Positions 7,748 to 17,025 of a DNA stretch of 64,000 bases are shown piece after piece. The stretch comes from Anderseniella sp963787895 (GTDB taxonomy: Bacteria; Pseudomonadota; Alphaproteobacteria; Rhizobiales; Aestuariivirgaceae), in assembly GCA_963787895.1 (NCBI GenBank), contig CAWBEX010000002.1, forward strand, positions 62,001 to 126,000, read 5' to 3'. The notes beneath the pieces are model-generated. The model searched no databases. It was not told the origin of the DNA and was given only the letters and a program-made list of their open reading frames with translations. Both the position numbers and the translations under genes were made by a program. Position 1 is the first letter of the stretch, and each line of letters starts with the position of its first letter.

Positions 7748-9580
7748 TCAGGGTCTGCGACCGGCAAGTTCAAGCAACTGCCTTGCAAGATCAGTGACCC
7801 GCTCGGCCCGTGCCGGGTCCTTGTACGGTTCTTTGTGCTCTACCCAATCAGCCCACATAGCCATGTCAAACACACGGCCAGACTTCTTCAGTGCCAGCGC
7901 ATCAACGGTCTCCAACGTCTTCAGCGCCATTTTGTTCTTTCCCAGTTGCAGGTATGAGCGGGCCAGCACGACATAACTCCACACTTCCTCTAGTACGGGC
8001 ATCCGGCTGAGCACCTCTACTGCCCTGTCCGGCTCACCGTTCTCCTCATATGCCCATCCGAGAAAATCATCATACCATTGCTCATGGTACGGATTAAGCC
8101 GAATGGCCTGCCTGAGGTTCATGATTGCCTGACCATACCTGCCGGTATAAATGAACAATTGCGCCATCTCCGCAACCAGCCGGCCATCTCCGACATTCAA
8201 CTCGCGCGCCCGGTTGTAATGATACTCGGCTCGGTCATGGTCGTGATGGACGACCAGGTAAGCCCACCCCAGAACCCAGTGCGCCAGGTGCAGGTCAGGC
8301 GCATTCTTGACCGCCAGCAAAGCATGTTCATACGCCAGCCTGCCGGTCTCGGCATAGTCATCGGAATACTCAAAATCAAACGCGATTGCGTACTGCCATG
8401 CAAGACCAGCCACCGCAGGCCAGTACGGCGGATCCGACATCGCTATCGCCTCAGTAAACTGCTCAATGGCAAGATCGCTCCAATTCCGGCCCTCCTCCCA
8501 GGGCGGCTGAAGCGACCGGTGAAAATAATCGCGAGCTTTCAAATACCGGTCATAGACCGTGAACTCTTTCGGGGTGAAGGCAAGCTGACGCCGCAACTCG
8601 GCCTTGGCGATCTGACCTGAAGACGTCATCAGGGTCGCAGCAATTGCCTGGGCGATTTCGTCTCGTGTTTCCATCAGACCGGGGCTCTCCCGATTGAACC
8701 GCCCGGACCAGATCTGCAGTCCGGTCTCGCCGTCAATCAGTTCTGCGGTCACCTTGATTCTGTCGCCCGACTGCTCGAGGCTGCCACTTACAACATAGCG
8801 CACACCAAGACGGCTGGTGACCGACCTGAGGTTCTTCCGGCTGTCGCCAAGGGCAAAACTCGACGCCCGGTCTATGACAAAGAATTCCGGCGACATTGAA
8901 AGGTCAAATATCAGCTCTTCGGTCAGGCCTTGTGCCAGATGCGGGTTCTCGTTGTTTGCACTCAGATTGGCAATAGGCAGCACAACCACTGAGGGCCTGC
9001 CTTGCAGTGGCAACGCAACCCGCCGGCCGCTGAGGGCGGCCGGTTCATCGCGCTGCGTAAGCTCAAAACTGGAGCGGTAGACATGAATCGGTTCAACGAT
9101 ATTTTTCAACCGCTGCTCACCTATCGACTCGAAAGTTACACTGACCTTCGACTTCACCTCCCGGAAAACCTTTTCCGAAATGCAGATGCCACCCGGTTCA
9201 GCGAGGCCCTCAAGGCGCGAAGCGATGTTCACGCAATCACCGATCACGTCTCCGTCCTGAGCAATCACTTCTCCGAAATTCACGCCAACCCGCCACTTCA
9301 GGAATGAGGTCTCTTCATCGGCGCTGGCAAGGTGGCGTTGCAGGTCAATCGCACAATCTACCGCTGCAGTAACACTTGCAAATTCAGCCAGAATTCCGTC
9401 ACCAGTAGATTTGACGACGCGGCCGCTGTGAGACAATACATCCGGATCCACAATGGTCTCGCGCTGCCGGTTCAAAAGCAGATGTGTGGCGGTCTCATCC
9501 TGGGACATGTGACGGCTGAAGCCGACAACATCTCCCATGAGGATAGCAGCGAGCCTCCTGTTACACGTCGTACTCACCAT
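7748..9580 (-). CDS. Class III adenylate/guanylate cyclase with TPR domain
   Basis: This is a 610-residue soluble signalling protein. Residues 8-180 form a class III nucleotide cyclase domain with both metal Asp residues (D17 in MGDVVGFSRHM and D61 in STGDGILAEF) and the transition-state residues N118 and R122 (DCVNIASRLEG), so it should be catalytically competent. A TolB-like segment follows (SVVVLPIANLSANNENPHLAQGLTEELI split near residues 195-310). The C-terminal half has several TPR repeats (for example GRYGQAIMNLRQAIRLNP). This architecture is abundant in Rhizobiales, and its inputs are usually unknown. It is transcribed alone or with the downstream amidinotransferase on the minus strand, 68 bases away. 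Confidence 0.9.
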   Translation of the reverse strand: MVSTTCNRRLAAILMGDVVGFSRHMSQDETATHLLLNRQRETIVDPDVLSHSGRVVKSTGDGILAEFASVTAAVDCAIDLQRHLASADEETSFLKWRVGVNFGEVIAQDGDVIGDCVNIASRLEGLAEPGGICISEKVFREVKSKVSVTFESIGEQRLKNIVEPIHVYRSSFELTQRDEPAALSGRRVALPLQGRPSVVVLPIANLSANNENPHLAQGLTEELIFDLSMSPEFFVIDRASSFALGDSRKNLRSVTSRLGVRYVVSGSLEQSGDRIKVTAELIDGETGLQIWSGRFNRESPGLMETRDEIAQAIAATLMTSSGQIAKAELRRQLAFTPKEFTVYDRYLKARDYFHRSLQPPWEEGRNWSDLAIEQFTEAIAMSDPPYWPAVAGLAWQYAIAFDFEYSDDYAETGRLAYEHALLAVKNAPDLHLAHWVLGWAYLVVHHDHDRAEYHYNRARELNVGDGRLVAEMAQLFIYTGRYGQAIMNLRQAIRLNPYHEQWYDDFLGWAYEENGEPDRAVEVLSRMPVLEEVWSYVVLARSYLQLGKNKMALKTLETVDALALKKSGRVFDMAMWADWVEHKEPYKDPARAERVTDLARQLLELAGRRP

Positions 9581-9636
9581 GAACTAGCGCCCCATGAACC
9601 GGCCTGCCAGCGTTGCTGCTGGCTGTATTGGCAATC

Positions 9637-9993
9637 TCAATCCGCCGCCTTTTCGTCGTTTATCTTTCTGATCAGTGCTTCAAGAATGTCTCTCTCGCAC
9701 TTCAAAAAGACCTCCCAGGTCTCCGTGTAATCAGGGTGCGTGCGCGTCTCGCCAATATAGCACTGCACTTGAGCAAGCTCTTCTGTCAGGTCAGCCAGCA
9801 ACTCCGCGTCACCGGTTTTCGCCAGGGTTTCATTGCTCAGCTTGCGTTCGCCGAGGAAGCGTGCCCAGCTGCGCTGGATAACCTCTGCCTGCGTAGTCAG
9901 CCCCTTGGTTTCAGTGTCTTCAACAAACTTGATCATCCGGCCGAGCAGATCGGCCTCCTGCTTCAATGTCATCCTGACTTGATCTGCTGACAT
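9637..9993 (-). CDS. Hypothetical protein, 118 residues
   Basis: The ATG at 9993 is preceded by a strong GGAGG ribosome site and starts MSADQVRMTLKQEADLLGRM. The product is charged and probably all-helical, with heptad-like stretches (LLADLTEELAQVQCYI and FLKCERDILEALIRKI), no signal peptide and no membrane segment. I do not recognise the family. It ends 56 bases before the cyclase gene on the same strand and could share its transcript. A helical regulatory or adaptor role would fit, but this is only a guess. Confidence 0.65.
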   Translation of the reverse strand: MSADQVRMTLKQEADLLGRMIKFVEDTETKGLTTQAEVIQRSWARFLGERKLSNETLAKTGDAELLADLTEELAQVQCYIGETRTHPDYTETWEVFLKCERDILEALIRKINDEKAAD

Positions 9994-10214
9994 GCGACCT
10001 CCATTGGGAGTTGGAATTGCCGTCCCATAAAAGTGCCGTCCTAAACTTTGACAGCTTAGCGCATCCCCAGTTCGGCGCAAGCGAACAGTTGACCATGGGT
10101 CGGAAATCCACATTTCCAATGCCCCACAAACACTATTGCGGCCCCGCAATTTGCAGTGCTAGCGTTTGCGCGCCGACAAGACCGGGGGGCCATCAGCAAC
10201 CGGAGGAAGTATTG

Positions 10215-12008
10215 ATGTCTGACACAAAACCAACAAAGGCCATCAAGGCCTGGCTCAAGAAGTTGGAAAATGCGCTCGCTGAAAAAGATGCAGACAAGGC
10301 CGTCAAATTGTTCGGCAAGGACAGCTACTGGCGCGATCTGGTCTCGCTGACCTGGAACATCAAGACGGTTGAAGGGCGCGACGAAATCGCGGACATGCTG
10401 AAGAAAACAATAGCTGTGGCCAAACCGCACAACTTCCAGATCGAGGGTGAGGCCAACGAGGCTGGCGGTGTCACTGATGCATGGTTCACGTTTGAAACAG
10501 CAACCGGGCGCGGCAAGGGCCTGGTACGGTTGATTGATGGCAAGGCATGGACGTTCCTGACCTCCCTGCAGGAGCTGAAAGGACATGAGGAAGCCAAGGG
10601 CGAGAACCGCCCACACGGCGTTACGCACGGCGCATTCAAGAACCGTGAGACATATGCCGAAGCGCGAACCCGCGAAGAAGCCGAACTTGGCTACAAAGTT
10701 CAGCCCTATGTGGTCATCATTGGTGGCGGTCAGGGCGGAATTGCCCTTGGTGCGCGGCTGAAGCGGCTTGGAGTGCCCGCAATCATCATTGAGAAGAACG
10801 ACCGCCCCGGCGACAGCTGGCGCAAGCGCTACAAGTCGCTGTGCCTGCATGACCCGGTTTGGTACGACCATCTGCCCTATCTGCCGTTTCCGGACCATTG
10901 GCCAGTGTTTTCACCCAAGGACAAGATCGGCGACTGGCTGGAGAGCTACACCAGGATCATGGAGCTCAACTACTGGTCAAAGACCGAAGCCAAATCCGCC
11001 ACCTTTGACGAAAAGGCGGGCGAATGGACAGTCAAGGTAGTGCGCGACGGCAAGGAAGTGACCCTCAAGCCGAAGCAGCTTGTGCTGGCTACTGGAATGT
11101 CCGGCGTGCCGAACATCCCCAAGTTTCCAGGGCAGGATATCTTCAAGGGCGAACAACAGCACTCCAGCCAGCACCCCGGGCCAGACAAGTACAAGGGCAA
11201 GAAGGTTGTCGTAATCGGCTCCAACAACTCGTCCCACGATATTTGCGCAGCCCTTTGGGAAGAAGGCGCAGACGTCACCATGGTGCAACGCTCATCCACC
11301 CACATAGTCAAATCCGACACATTGATGGATATTGCACTTGGCGATCTGTATTCCGAAAAGGCGGTGAAGAACGGCGTCGACCACAACATGGCTGATCTCA
11401 TATTCGCGTCGCTGCCCTACAAGGTACTGCCAGCCATCATGAAGCCCCAGTGCGATGAAACCAAAAAGCGCGACAAGAAGTTCTATGACCGGTTGAAGAA
11501 GGCTGGCTTTGATCTGGACTTCGGTGCTGACGAGACCGGCTTGTTCCTCAAATACCTGCGGCGTGGTTCTGGCTACTACATTGACGTGGGCGCTTCCGAA
11601 CTGGTCGCGGATGGGAAAATCAAACTGGCAAACGGACAGGTCGACCACCTCACCGAAACTGCCGTCGTGCTGAGCGACGGAACCAAGATTCCTGCCGATC
11701 TCGTTGTCTATGCCACTGGCTACGGTTCAATGAACGGTTGGGCTGCAAAGCTGATTTCAAAGGAAGTGGCAGACAAGGTTGGCAAGTGCTGGGGACTTGG
11801 CTCGGACACACCGAAAGACCCTGGGCCATGGGAAGGTGAACTGCGCAACATGTGGAAGCCCACTCAGCAGGAAAATCTGTGGTTCCATGGCGGTAACCTG
11901 CACCAGTCGCGGCACTACTCGCAGTTCCTGTCGCTGCAATTGAAGGCGAGGCAGGCAGGCATCAAGACCCCGGTTTACGGCATGCAGAAGGTGCATCATT
12001 TGAGCTGA
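10215..12008 (+). CDS. Flavin-containing monooxygenase with N-terminal NTF2/SnoaL-like domain
   Basis: This is a 597-residue NAD(P)H/FAD-dependent monooxygenase. The ATG at 10215 has GGAGGAAG just upstream. Residues 1-130 look like an NTF2/SnoaL-like alpha+beta fold (DADKAVKLFGKDSYWRDLVS). The FAD-binding site follows (VVIIGGGQGGIALGARLKRL) with the motif RPGDSWRKRYKSLCLHDPVW. The linker motif is ATGMSGVPNIPKFPG, and the NADP-binding site is VVVIGSNNSSHDICAALWEE. The C-terminal VVYATGYGSM is the usual FMO ATG motif. The family oxygenates soft N or S centres or acts like YUCCA or Baeyer-Villiger enzymes. The gene stands alone between divergent or convergent neighbours, and the substrate is unknown. 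Confidence 0.88.
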   Translation: MSDTKPTKAIKAWLKKLENALAEKDADKAVKLFGKDSYWRDLVSLTWNIKTVEGRDEIADMLKKTIAVAKPHNFQIEGEANEAGGVTDAWFTFETATGRGKGLVRLIDGKAWTFLTSLQELKGHEEAKGENRPHGVTHGAFKNRETYAEARTREEAELGYKVQPYVVIIGGGQGGIALGARLKRLGVPAIIIEKNDRPGDSWRKRYKSLCLHDPVWYDHLPYLPFPDHWPVFSPKDKIGDWLESYTRIMELNYWSKTEAKSATFDEKAGEWTVKVVRDGKEVTLKPKQLVLATGMSGVPNIPKFPGQDIFKGEQQHSSQHPGPDKYKGKKVVVIGSNNSSHDICAALWEEGADVTMVQRSSTHIVKSDTLMDIALGDLYSEKAVKNGVDHNMADLIFASLPYKVLPAIMKPQCDETKKRDKKFYDRLKKAGFDLDFGADETGLFLKYLRRGSGYYIDVGASELVADGKIKLANGQVDHLTETAVVLSDGTKIPADLVVYATGYGSMNGWAAKLISKEVADKVGKCWGLGSDTPKDPGPWEGELRNMWKPTQQENLWFHGGNLHQSRHYSQFLSLQLKARQAGIKTPVYGMQKVHHLS

Positions 12009-12131
12009 CATCAATGGCTTGCTGCCGGTTTGAAGCTGCGCATGAAACATGCAAGGCTTCTCTGGCGGCAGGCCAGGCACTCATCGTAGCAAGGGCCGGC
12101 CGGCTCACGACGCCGCCAAGCATCATCCGTT

Positions 12132-12587
12132 TCAGGCAGCCTTGTTGAAGCGTTCGCGGATTTCCGCAAAGGCTGCCGAAATCTGCGAGAACATGTCCGT
12201 GGCATAGCGCACGACTTCAGGCGGCAACTGCGCATTGGAATAATGATCAGGATGATACAGCTTCACCAGCTTATGGTATGATGCCTTGGCCTGATCAAAA
12301 CTGCAATCTTCCGGCACTTTCAGAAGCTGGTAGCATGTGCTGCCACCACCGGGCACAATCAATTCAGGCCGCTTGAGTGCTTCCAGAGGTTCGACTGTTG
12401 CAATCTGGCTTTTGGAAATGAAGGAGGTGGTTCCGGATTGGGAAACAAACTCGACAAAGGGCGTATCCTTGTTCAGTGTCGGCTCGAGTTTGCCGGTAAT
12501 ACCGGCAACCAGACACCCGCGCAACACACTGCCGTCATTCAGCTTGATCGACACTGCCAGACCTTGCGCTTCAGATGAACCTCGCAT
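12132..12587 (-). CDS. J-domain (DnaJ-like) protein
   Basis: This is a 151-residue protein with an N-terminal region of about 80 residues that resembles a small beta-barrel (VSIKLNDGSVLRGCLVAGITG). A C-terminal J domain follows from about residue 84 (CYQLLKVPEDCSFDQAKASY and KLVKLYHPDHYSN), including the essential HPD tripeptide that stimulates DnaK ATPase. No Gly/Phe or zinc-finger region is present, so it is a class C co-chaperone, perhaps delivering a specific client. It is divergent from the amidase gene. A near palindrome TACCTTAGGTA lies at 12619-12629, upstream of its start. Confidence 0.82.
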   Translation of the reverse strand: MRGSSEAQGLAVSIKLNDGSVLRGCLVAGITGKLEPTLNKDTPFVEFVSQSGTTSFISKSQIATVEPLEALKRPELIVPGGGSTCYQLLKVPEDCSFDQAKASYHKLVKLYHPDHYSNAQLPPEVVRYATDMFSQISAAFAEIRERFNKAA

Positions 12588-12774
12588 GTTCAGTCTCTAT
12601 CCAGAATTGCACCCCATACTTACCTTAGGTAGTACTGATTGAGGATTTGTTAAGAATTTGCCTGCATTGCGCGCTAAATGATGTTCGCCATGACAAGCGG
12701 CCATGCACAGCTCTTGACGGTCACTGCCGCAAGACAACAAACTTCCGCTGAAACCGAATCTGGAAACATTTGCC

Positions 12775-14178
12775 ATGTCAGAATTGTGGAAAAAGCCCGC
12801 CACCGAAATCGCCCAACTCATTCGACTGGGCGCAGTCTCCGCACTTGAAGTTACACAAGACGCCCTTGCCCGGTTGGAAGCAGTCAACCCTGCAATTAAT
12901 GCAGTTGTGCAGTTCATGCCCGAAGAAGCCCTTGCCGCAGCAACAGAGGTTGATGAGTCAGTGGCACGCGGTGACAGACTGCCTCCGCTGGCTGGTGTAC
13001 CGGTAACAATCAAGGTCAACGTGGACCAGAAGGGTTTTGCCACAACCAACGGCCTGAGGTTGCAAAAGGACCTGGTCGCAGAACAGGACAACCCGGTCGT
13101 TGCCAATATGCGTGATGCAGGCGCCATCATCATTGGACGCACCAACACACCCGCATTCTCGCTGCGCTGGTTCTGCCGCAACTCCCTGCATGGCCACACT
13201 ACAAATCCATTGAACCCAGCTATCACCCCTGGCGGTTCTTCCGGCGGCGCAGCGGCTGCAACGGCTGCAGGTATCGGTTGCATCGGCCACGGCACAGATA
13301 TTGGCGGCTCTGTGCGTTATCCCGCCTATGCCTGCGGTTTGCATGGGCTTCGCCCAACTCTCGGCCGCATTCCCGCAGTTAATTTCTCAGGGGCAGAACG
13401 CCATGTCGGCGGGCAGTTGATGGCAGTTTCAGGACCACTTGCCCGCACAATTGCAGACCTGCGGTTGGGTCTTGAGGCCATGTCGGCAAAAGACCTGCGC
13501 GACCCCTGGTGGGTTCCGGTGCCATTCAGCCTGGAGCCGCAGCCAATGCGCGCCGCACTTTGCGTGGCGCCAGAAGGCATGAAGGTTGCCCCGCAGGTTG
13601 AAGCTGCACTTCGGGATGCTGCAAGCCGGTTGTCTGAAGCAGGCTGGATAGTGGAAGAAGTGGACTGCCCGCCATTTCGCGAGCCCGCACAATTGCAAGC
13701 CCAGCTCTGGCTGGCAGAGTTCCGCCGTGGAGGCGCTGATGCGGTCAGGAAAGAAGCCGACCCCGATGCCGGTTTTGTATATGAGCAGATGATACGCCTA
13801 TGCCCTGAACCGGACCTGAACGGCATTCTCGACGCGTTGCAACGCAGGGCCAGTCTGTTGCGCGAATGGCAGGTATTCCTCGAGGAGTATCCGGTACTGC
13901 TGTGTCCGGTATCAGGCGAATTACCATTCCCTGATCTGCTGGATGTGGAGTCACCTGAAGCCTTTGACCGGATCATCGAGGCACAACTCACCCAGGTCGG
14001 CCTGCCGCTCATGGGCCTTCCCGGTCTCACGGTATCCACAGGCATGACTGACAACAACATTCCAGTTGGTGTGCAGATCATTGGTGGGCGTTACCGAGAG
14101 GATACGATGCTGACAGCCGGTGAAGTAATTGAAGCTGGCGGTGTACCTGCGCTGCCCGTCGACCCTGCGGTCTCGTGA
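12775..14178 (+). CDS. Amidase (amidase-signature family)
   Basis: This 467-residue enzyme belongs to the Ser-cisSer-Lys amidase-signature family, which hydrolyses carboxamides to acids and ammonia. The catalytic Lys is in GVPVTIKVN. The cis-Ser/nucleophile block is PGGSSGGAAAATAAGIG followed by GHGTDIGGSVRYPA, with the Ser residues in place. The sequence is more like generic amidases than GatA, and no GatC or GatB is nearby. The stop codon is immediately followed by the ATG of the dioxygenase-like gene at 14179, so the two are almost certainly co-expressed. The substrate is unknown. Confidence 0.9.
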   Translation: MSELWKKPATEIAQLIRLGAVSALEVTQDALARLEAVNPAINAVVQFMPEEALAAATEVDESVARGDRLPPLAGVPVTIKVNVDQKGFATTNGLRLQKDLVAEQDNPVVANMRDAGAIIIGRTNTPAFSLRWFCRNSLHGHTTNPLNPAITPGGSSGGAAAATAAGIGCIGHGTDIGGSVRYPAYACGLHGLRPTLGRIPAVNFSGAERHVGGQLMAVSGPLARTIADLRLGLEAMSAKDLRDPWWVPVPFSLEPQPMRAALCVAPEGMKVAPQVEAALRDAASRLSEAGWIVEEVDCPPFREPAQLQAQLWLAEFRRGGADAVRKEADPDAGFVYEQMIRLCPEPDLNGILDALQRRASLLREWQVFLEEYPVLLCPVSGELPFPDLLDVESPEAFDRIIEAQLTQVGLPLMGLPGLTVSTGMTDNNIPVGVQIIGGRYREDTMLTAGEVIEAGGVPALPVDPAVS

Positions 14179-14973
14179 ATGCAGCTGGCAGATCACTTCC
14201 ACTCCAGAAGCTGGTGCAAGTTTCCGGTTGATCCAGCCTTGCAGGCCTGGGTGGACCACGCCCTTTTCCATGCCCGCAACACTTTGAACGACACGGCGCA
14301 AGAACAATGGATGCGTTATCAGGGCACCTGGTTTGCCGGTGTGAACGCTCTCGCCAACGACGCAACAGGACGGGTCGGCAGCAGCCCGCCACTGCAAGGT
14401 GCAGTGATAGACTTTCTCGCCGAGCAACTGGGTCTTACAGACATCGCCTGGGACCGTGCGCAAGTATCAATCTGTTATCCAGGTTACCCAAAACCGATGC
14501 AGGGCGAGACAATTGCACAACACGATTTCCGCATGAACCGGGATGCAGCCCACCTGGATGGCCTGCACGGCACAGGTGAACCCAAGCGCCGCCATCTTGA
14601 AGAAACCCACGCATTCATCCTCGGCATACCCATGGTACCGGCCAGCATGGACGCTTCGCCCTTTGTCATATGGGAAGGCTCACATGAGATCATGCGACAA
14701 GCCCTTGCCGCAGCCTTTGAGGCAACCCATCCTGAACGCTGGAGCGAAATTGACCTGACAGATGCATATATATCCGCCCGCAGGACATGCTTTGAAGTTT
14801 GCAAGCGAGTGGAGATCCACGCCCGGCCAGGCGAGGCATATCTGGCTCATCGGTTGTCACTGCATGGCGTGGCACCATGGGGCGACAAAGCCACGGCAGG
14901 CCCCGATGGCCGCATGATCTGCTATTTCAGACCCGAACTGAGCGATCGGTTGGCGTGGCTTGAAATGCCTTAG
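14179..14973 (+). CDS. Phytanoyl-CoA dioxygenase-like protein
   Basis: This is a 264-residue protein with the pattern of a PhyH-type Fe(II)/2-oxoglutarate dioxygenase. It has a proximal H-x-D (RDAAHLDGLHG), a distal His (LAHRLSLHGVAPWG) and a C-terminal Arg-containing strand (GRMICYFRPELS). ATG at 14179 directly abuts the amidase stop, and the 3' end overlaps the yebC stop on the other strand by three bases. Pairing with an amidase suggests sequential processing of an amide-containing compound, which is inference. The family assignment rests on motif spacing, so it is less certain than the amidase. Confidence 0.68.
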   Translation: MQLADHFHSRSWCKFPVDPALQAWVDHALFHARNTLNDTAQEQWMRYQGTWFAGVNALANDATGRVGSSPPLQGAVIDFLAEQLGLTDIAWDRAQVSICYPGYPKPMQGETIAQHDFRMNRDAAHLDGLHGTGEPKRRHLEETHAFILGIPMVPASMDASPFVIWEGSHEIMRQALAAAFEATHPERWSEIDLTDAYISARRTCFEVCKRVEIHARPGEAYLAHRLSLHGVAPWGDKATAGPDGRMICYFRPELSDRLAWLEMP

Positions 14974-15719
14974 GCCGCAGTCAGTTTTTCCATGATCTCA
15001 TCGGAGACCTGGAAGTTTGAAAACACGCTCTGCACGTCTTCATCATCGTCGAACGCTGCCATCAGTTTCATCAGTGTCGCAGCCTTGTCTTCGTCAACCT
15101 CGGTAGTGGTCTGCGGTTTCCAGATGATGTTGACGCTTTCCGCCTCGCCCAGATTCGCCTCCAGCGCAGACGACACTTCACCGAGGTTTTCGAACGCGCA
15201 TATGATGGTATGACCGTCAGCCTCTGACTGCACATCATCGGCTCCAGCCTCAATGGCTGCCATCATGACTGTGTCGCCGTCGCCTGCTTCCGGCTTGTAG
15301 ATGATCTCGCCAACCCGGTCGAACATGAAAGACACAGAACCGGTCTCGCCCATGTTGCCACCATGTTTGGTGAAGTAGGAGCGCACAGCCCCGGCAGTCC
15401 GGTTGCGGTTGTCAGTCAGCGCCTCGACCACGATAGCAACACCACCCGGCCCGTAACCCTCATAGCGGATTGATTCATAGTCTTCCGCATCACCGCCCAG
15501 CGACTTGTTGATGGCGCGCTGGATGTTGTCCTTGGGCATCGACTGCGCCTTGGCATTTTGCACCGCCAGCCTGAGGCGCGGATTGGAATCTATGTCTGGT
15601 CCGCCCATCTTGGCCGCAACCGTAATCTCCTTCGACAATTTGGAGAACATCTTCGCCCGCACGGCATCCTGACGGCCCTTGCGGTGCATGATGTTCTTGA
15701 ATTGGGAATGTCCGGCCAT
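14970..15719 (-). CDS. yebC: YebC/PmpR-family (TACO1-like) regulator
   Basis: This is a 249-residue YebC-family protein. Members have been described as transcriptional regulators (PmpR) and as factors that help ribosomes translate difficult sequences (TACO1/YebC). The signature MAGHSQFKNIMHRKGRQDAV is at the N-terminus, and RYEGYGPGGVAIVVEALTDN and GSVSFMF mark the following domains. ATG at 15719 is chosen because all family members start MAGHS; upstream in-frame codons are not conserved-looking. Its location a few kb from ruvCAB matches the common ruvC-yebC neighbourhood, although other genes now lie between. Confidence 0.95.
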   Translation of the reverse strand: MAGHSQFKNIMHRKGRQDAVRAKMFSKLSKEITVAAKMGGPDIDSNPRLRLAVQNAKAQSMPKDNIQRAINKSLGGDAEDYESIRYEGYGPGGVAIVVEALTDNRNRTAGAVRSYFTKHGGNMGETGSVSFMFDRVGEIIYKPEAGDGDTVMMAAIEAGADDVQSEADGHTIICAFENLGEVSSALEANLGEAESVNIIWKPQTTTEVDEDKAATLMKLMAAFDDDEDVQSVFSNFQVSDEIMEKLTAA

Positions 15720-15892
15720 GACCTTGTTCCTCAACAAATAGGCAATGCGCATTGATTTTGAGACACACCCTCTAAACCAGCCAGACCCGGTGTGTCCAGA
15801 TGCCCGAATCGCCTGTCTCAAATTCATTTACGAAGTGTTAGCGATTCACGCGTCAATCTTGCACACTCAGGCGACAAAACAGACGGCGGCAA

Positions 15893-16234
15893 ATGACCAA
15901 GGCAGACGAACTCGACCAGCACATTGCAGACACAGCCGACATGGCACGCAAAGCCATGGCATCAGTGCTGTCTTCGTTGCATTCAATTGCCACTACCGGC
16001 TCGCCAGGCAACGCACTGAGGACCGCCGGCACTCTGCAAGCCAGCGTTCAGCGCATGGAAGATGCCATGTCTGCAGCACGGCGCTCGTTTCGTGACAACG
16101 ACGAAAGCACCGGTGCAATTGACTGCGCGCGTGTGATGGCCCTTTCCGACTATGCAGAAAGACTGGCAAAACTGCGCCGTATCGCAGACCAGATCGCGGC
16201 CTACGACGACGCCCACTCCGGCAACGCCTCCTGA
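15893..16234 (+). CDS. Hypothetical helical protein, 113 residues
   Basis: This open frame encodes a helical, Ala-rich protein (MTKADELDQHIADTADMARK and so on) without signal or membrane segments. It runs divergently from yebC, and its last 34 bases overlap the 3' end of the YmdB-like gene on the other strand. The ribosome site is weak (GGCGGCAA). I do not recognise it. Codon usage looks coding-like, but the overlap and weak start keep confidence moderate. Confidence 0.45.
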   Translation: MTKADELDQHIADTADMARKAMASVLSSLHSIATTGSPGNALRTAGTLQASVQRMEDAMSAARRSFRDNDESTGAIDCARVMALSDYAERLAKLRRIADQIAAYDDAHSGNAS

Positions 16235-17025
16235 AGCTGACCGCCAGCACGAACGCCACCCACGCGCACCGCAAGCCCGGTCTTGTCATCTGTCTCCACC
16301 AGCACGCCGCACAGCGAAGCCTCACCCAGTGCCGGTGAAAAACGTCCTGAAGGAATCCGCCGTGTAAACCGCTGCAATGGTTCTTCCTTTTCCATACCTA
16401 TCACGCTGTCGTAGTCGCCGGTCATCCCGGCATCTGTCTGGTAACCGGTGCCGCCTGCCAATATGTGGGTGTCTGCCGTTGGCACATGTGTGTGTGTGCC
16501 AACCACCAGCGAGGCACGACCATCGCAGAAGTGCCCCATAGCCATCTTCTCGGAAGTTAGTTCAGCGTGCATGTCGACGATGATGGCGTCGGCCACCTCG
16601 CCCAGCGGGCACGCTTCAAGCTCCCGGTCCACAGCGGCAAACGGGTCGCCCAGCGGTTCCATCTTCGCAACGCCCATCACATTCATCACCAGCACACGCT
16701 TGCCGTTCGCTGCTTCAAACAGCCCTGCCCCTTTGCCGGGCGTACCTGCGGGATAGTTGATCGGGCGGATCAGCTCCGGTGCACGTTCAATGAACACCAG
16801 CGCCTCGCGCTGGTCCCAGGCATGATTGCCCAGAGTTACAACGTCTGCACCCTGATTGCGCAAATCGTTGAAAATCTCTTCGGTGATGCCAAAACCCCCG
16901 GCAGCATTTTCGCCGTTTACCACAACAAAATCCGCCTTCAACCGTTCGCGCAAGCCTGGCAACCTGCTGGCAATTGCATCGCGCCCGGCACGGCCCACCA
17001 CGTCACCCACAAAAAATACTCTCAT
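16201..17025 (-). CDS. YmdB/TIGR00282-family metallophosphoesterase
   Basis: This 274-residue protein belongs to the YmdB family of calcineurin-like phosphodiesterases; the Bacillus member hydrolyses 2',3'-cAMP. Metal-ligand motifs are visible in order: FVGDVVGRAGRDAI, VVNGENAAGGFGI, VTLGNHAWDQRE, VDMHAE and VGTHTHVPTADT. The length is typical. The ATG at 17025 overlaps the stop of the 5-formyl-THF cyclo-ligase gene by one base, and this fau-ymdB linkage is common in alphaproteobacteria. Confidence 0.92.
   Translation of the reverse strand: MRVFFVGDVVGRAGRDAIASRLPGLRERLKADFVVVNGENAAGGFGITEEIFNDLRNQGADVVTLGNHAWDQREALVFIERAPELIRPINYPAGTPGKGAGLFEAANGKRVLVMNVMGVAKMEPLGDPFAAVDRELEACPLGEVADAIIVDMHAELTSEKMAMGHFCDGRASLVVGTHTHVPTADTHILAGGTGYQTDAGMTGDYDSVIGMEKEEPLQRFTRRIPSGRFSPALGEASLCGVLVETDDKTGLAVRVGGVRAGGQLQEALPEWASS

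Noticed and set aside
10011..10214. N-terminal extension of the flavin monooxygenase by 68 residues
   Set aside because: The extension has no family similarity, overlaps the start region of a divergent gene, and a strong GGAGGAAG site precedes the ATG at 10215.
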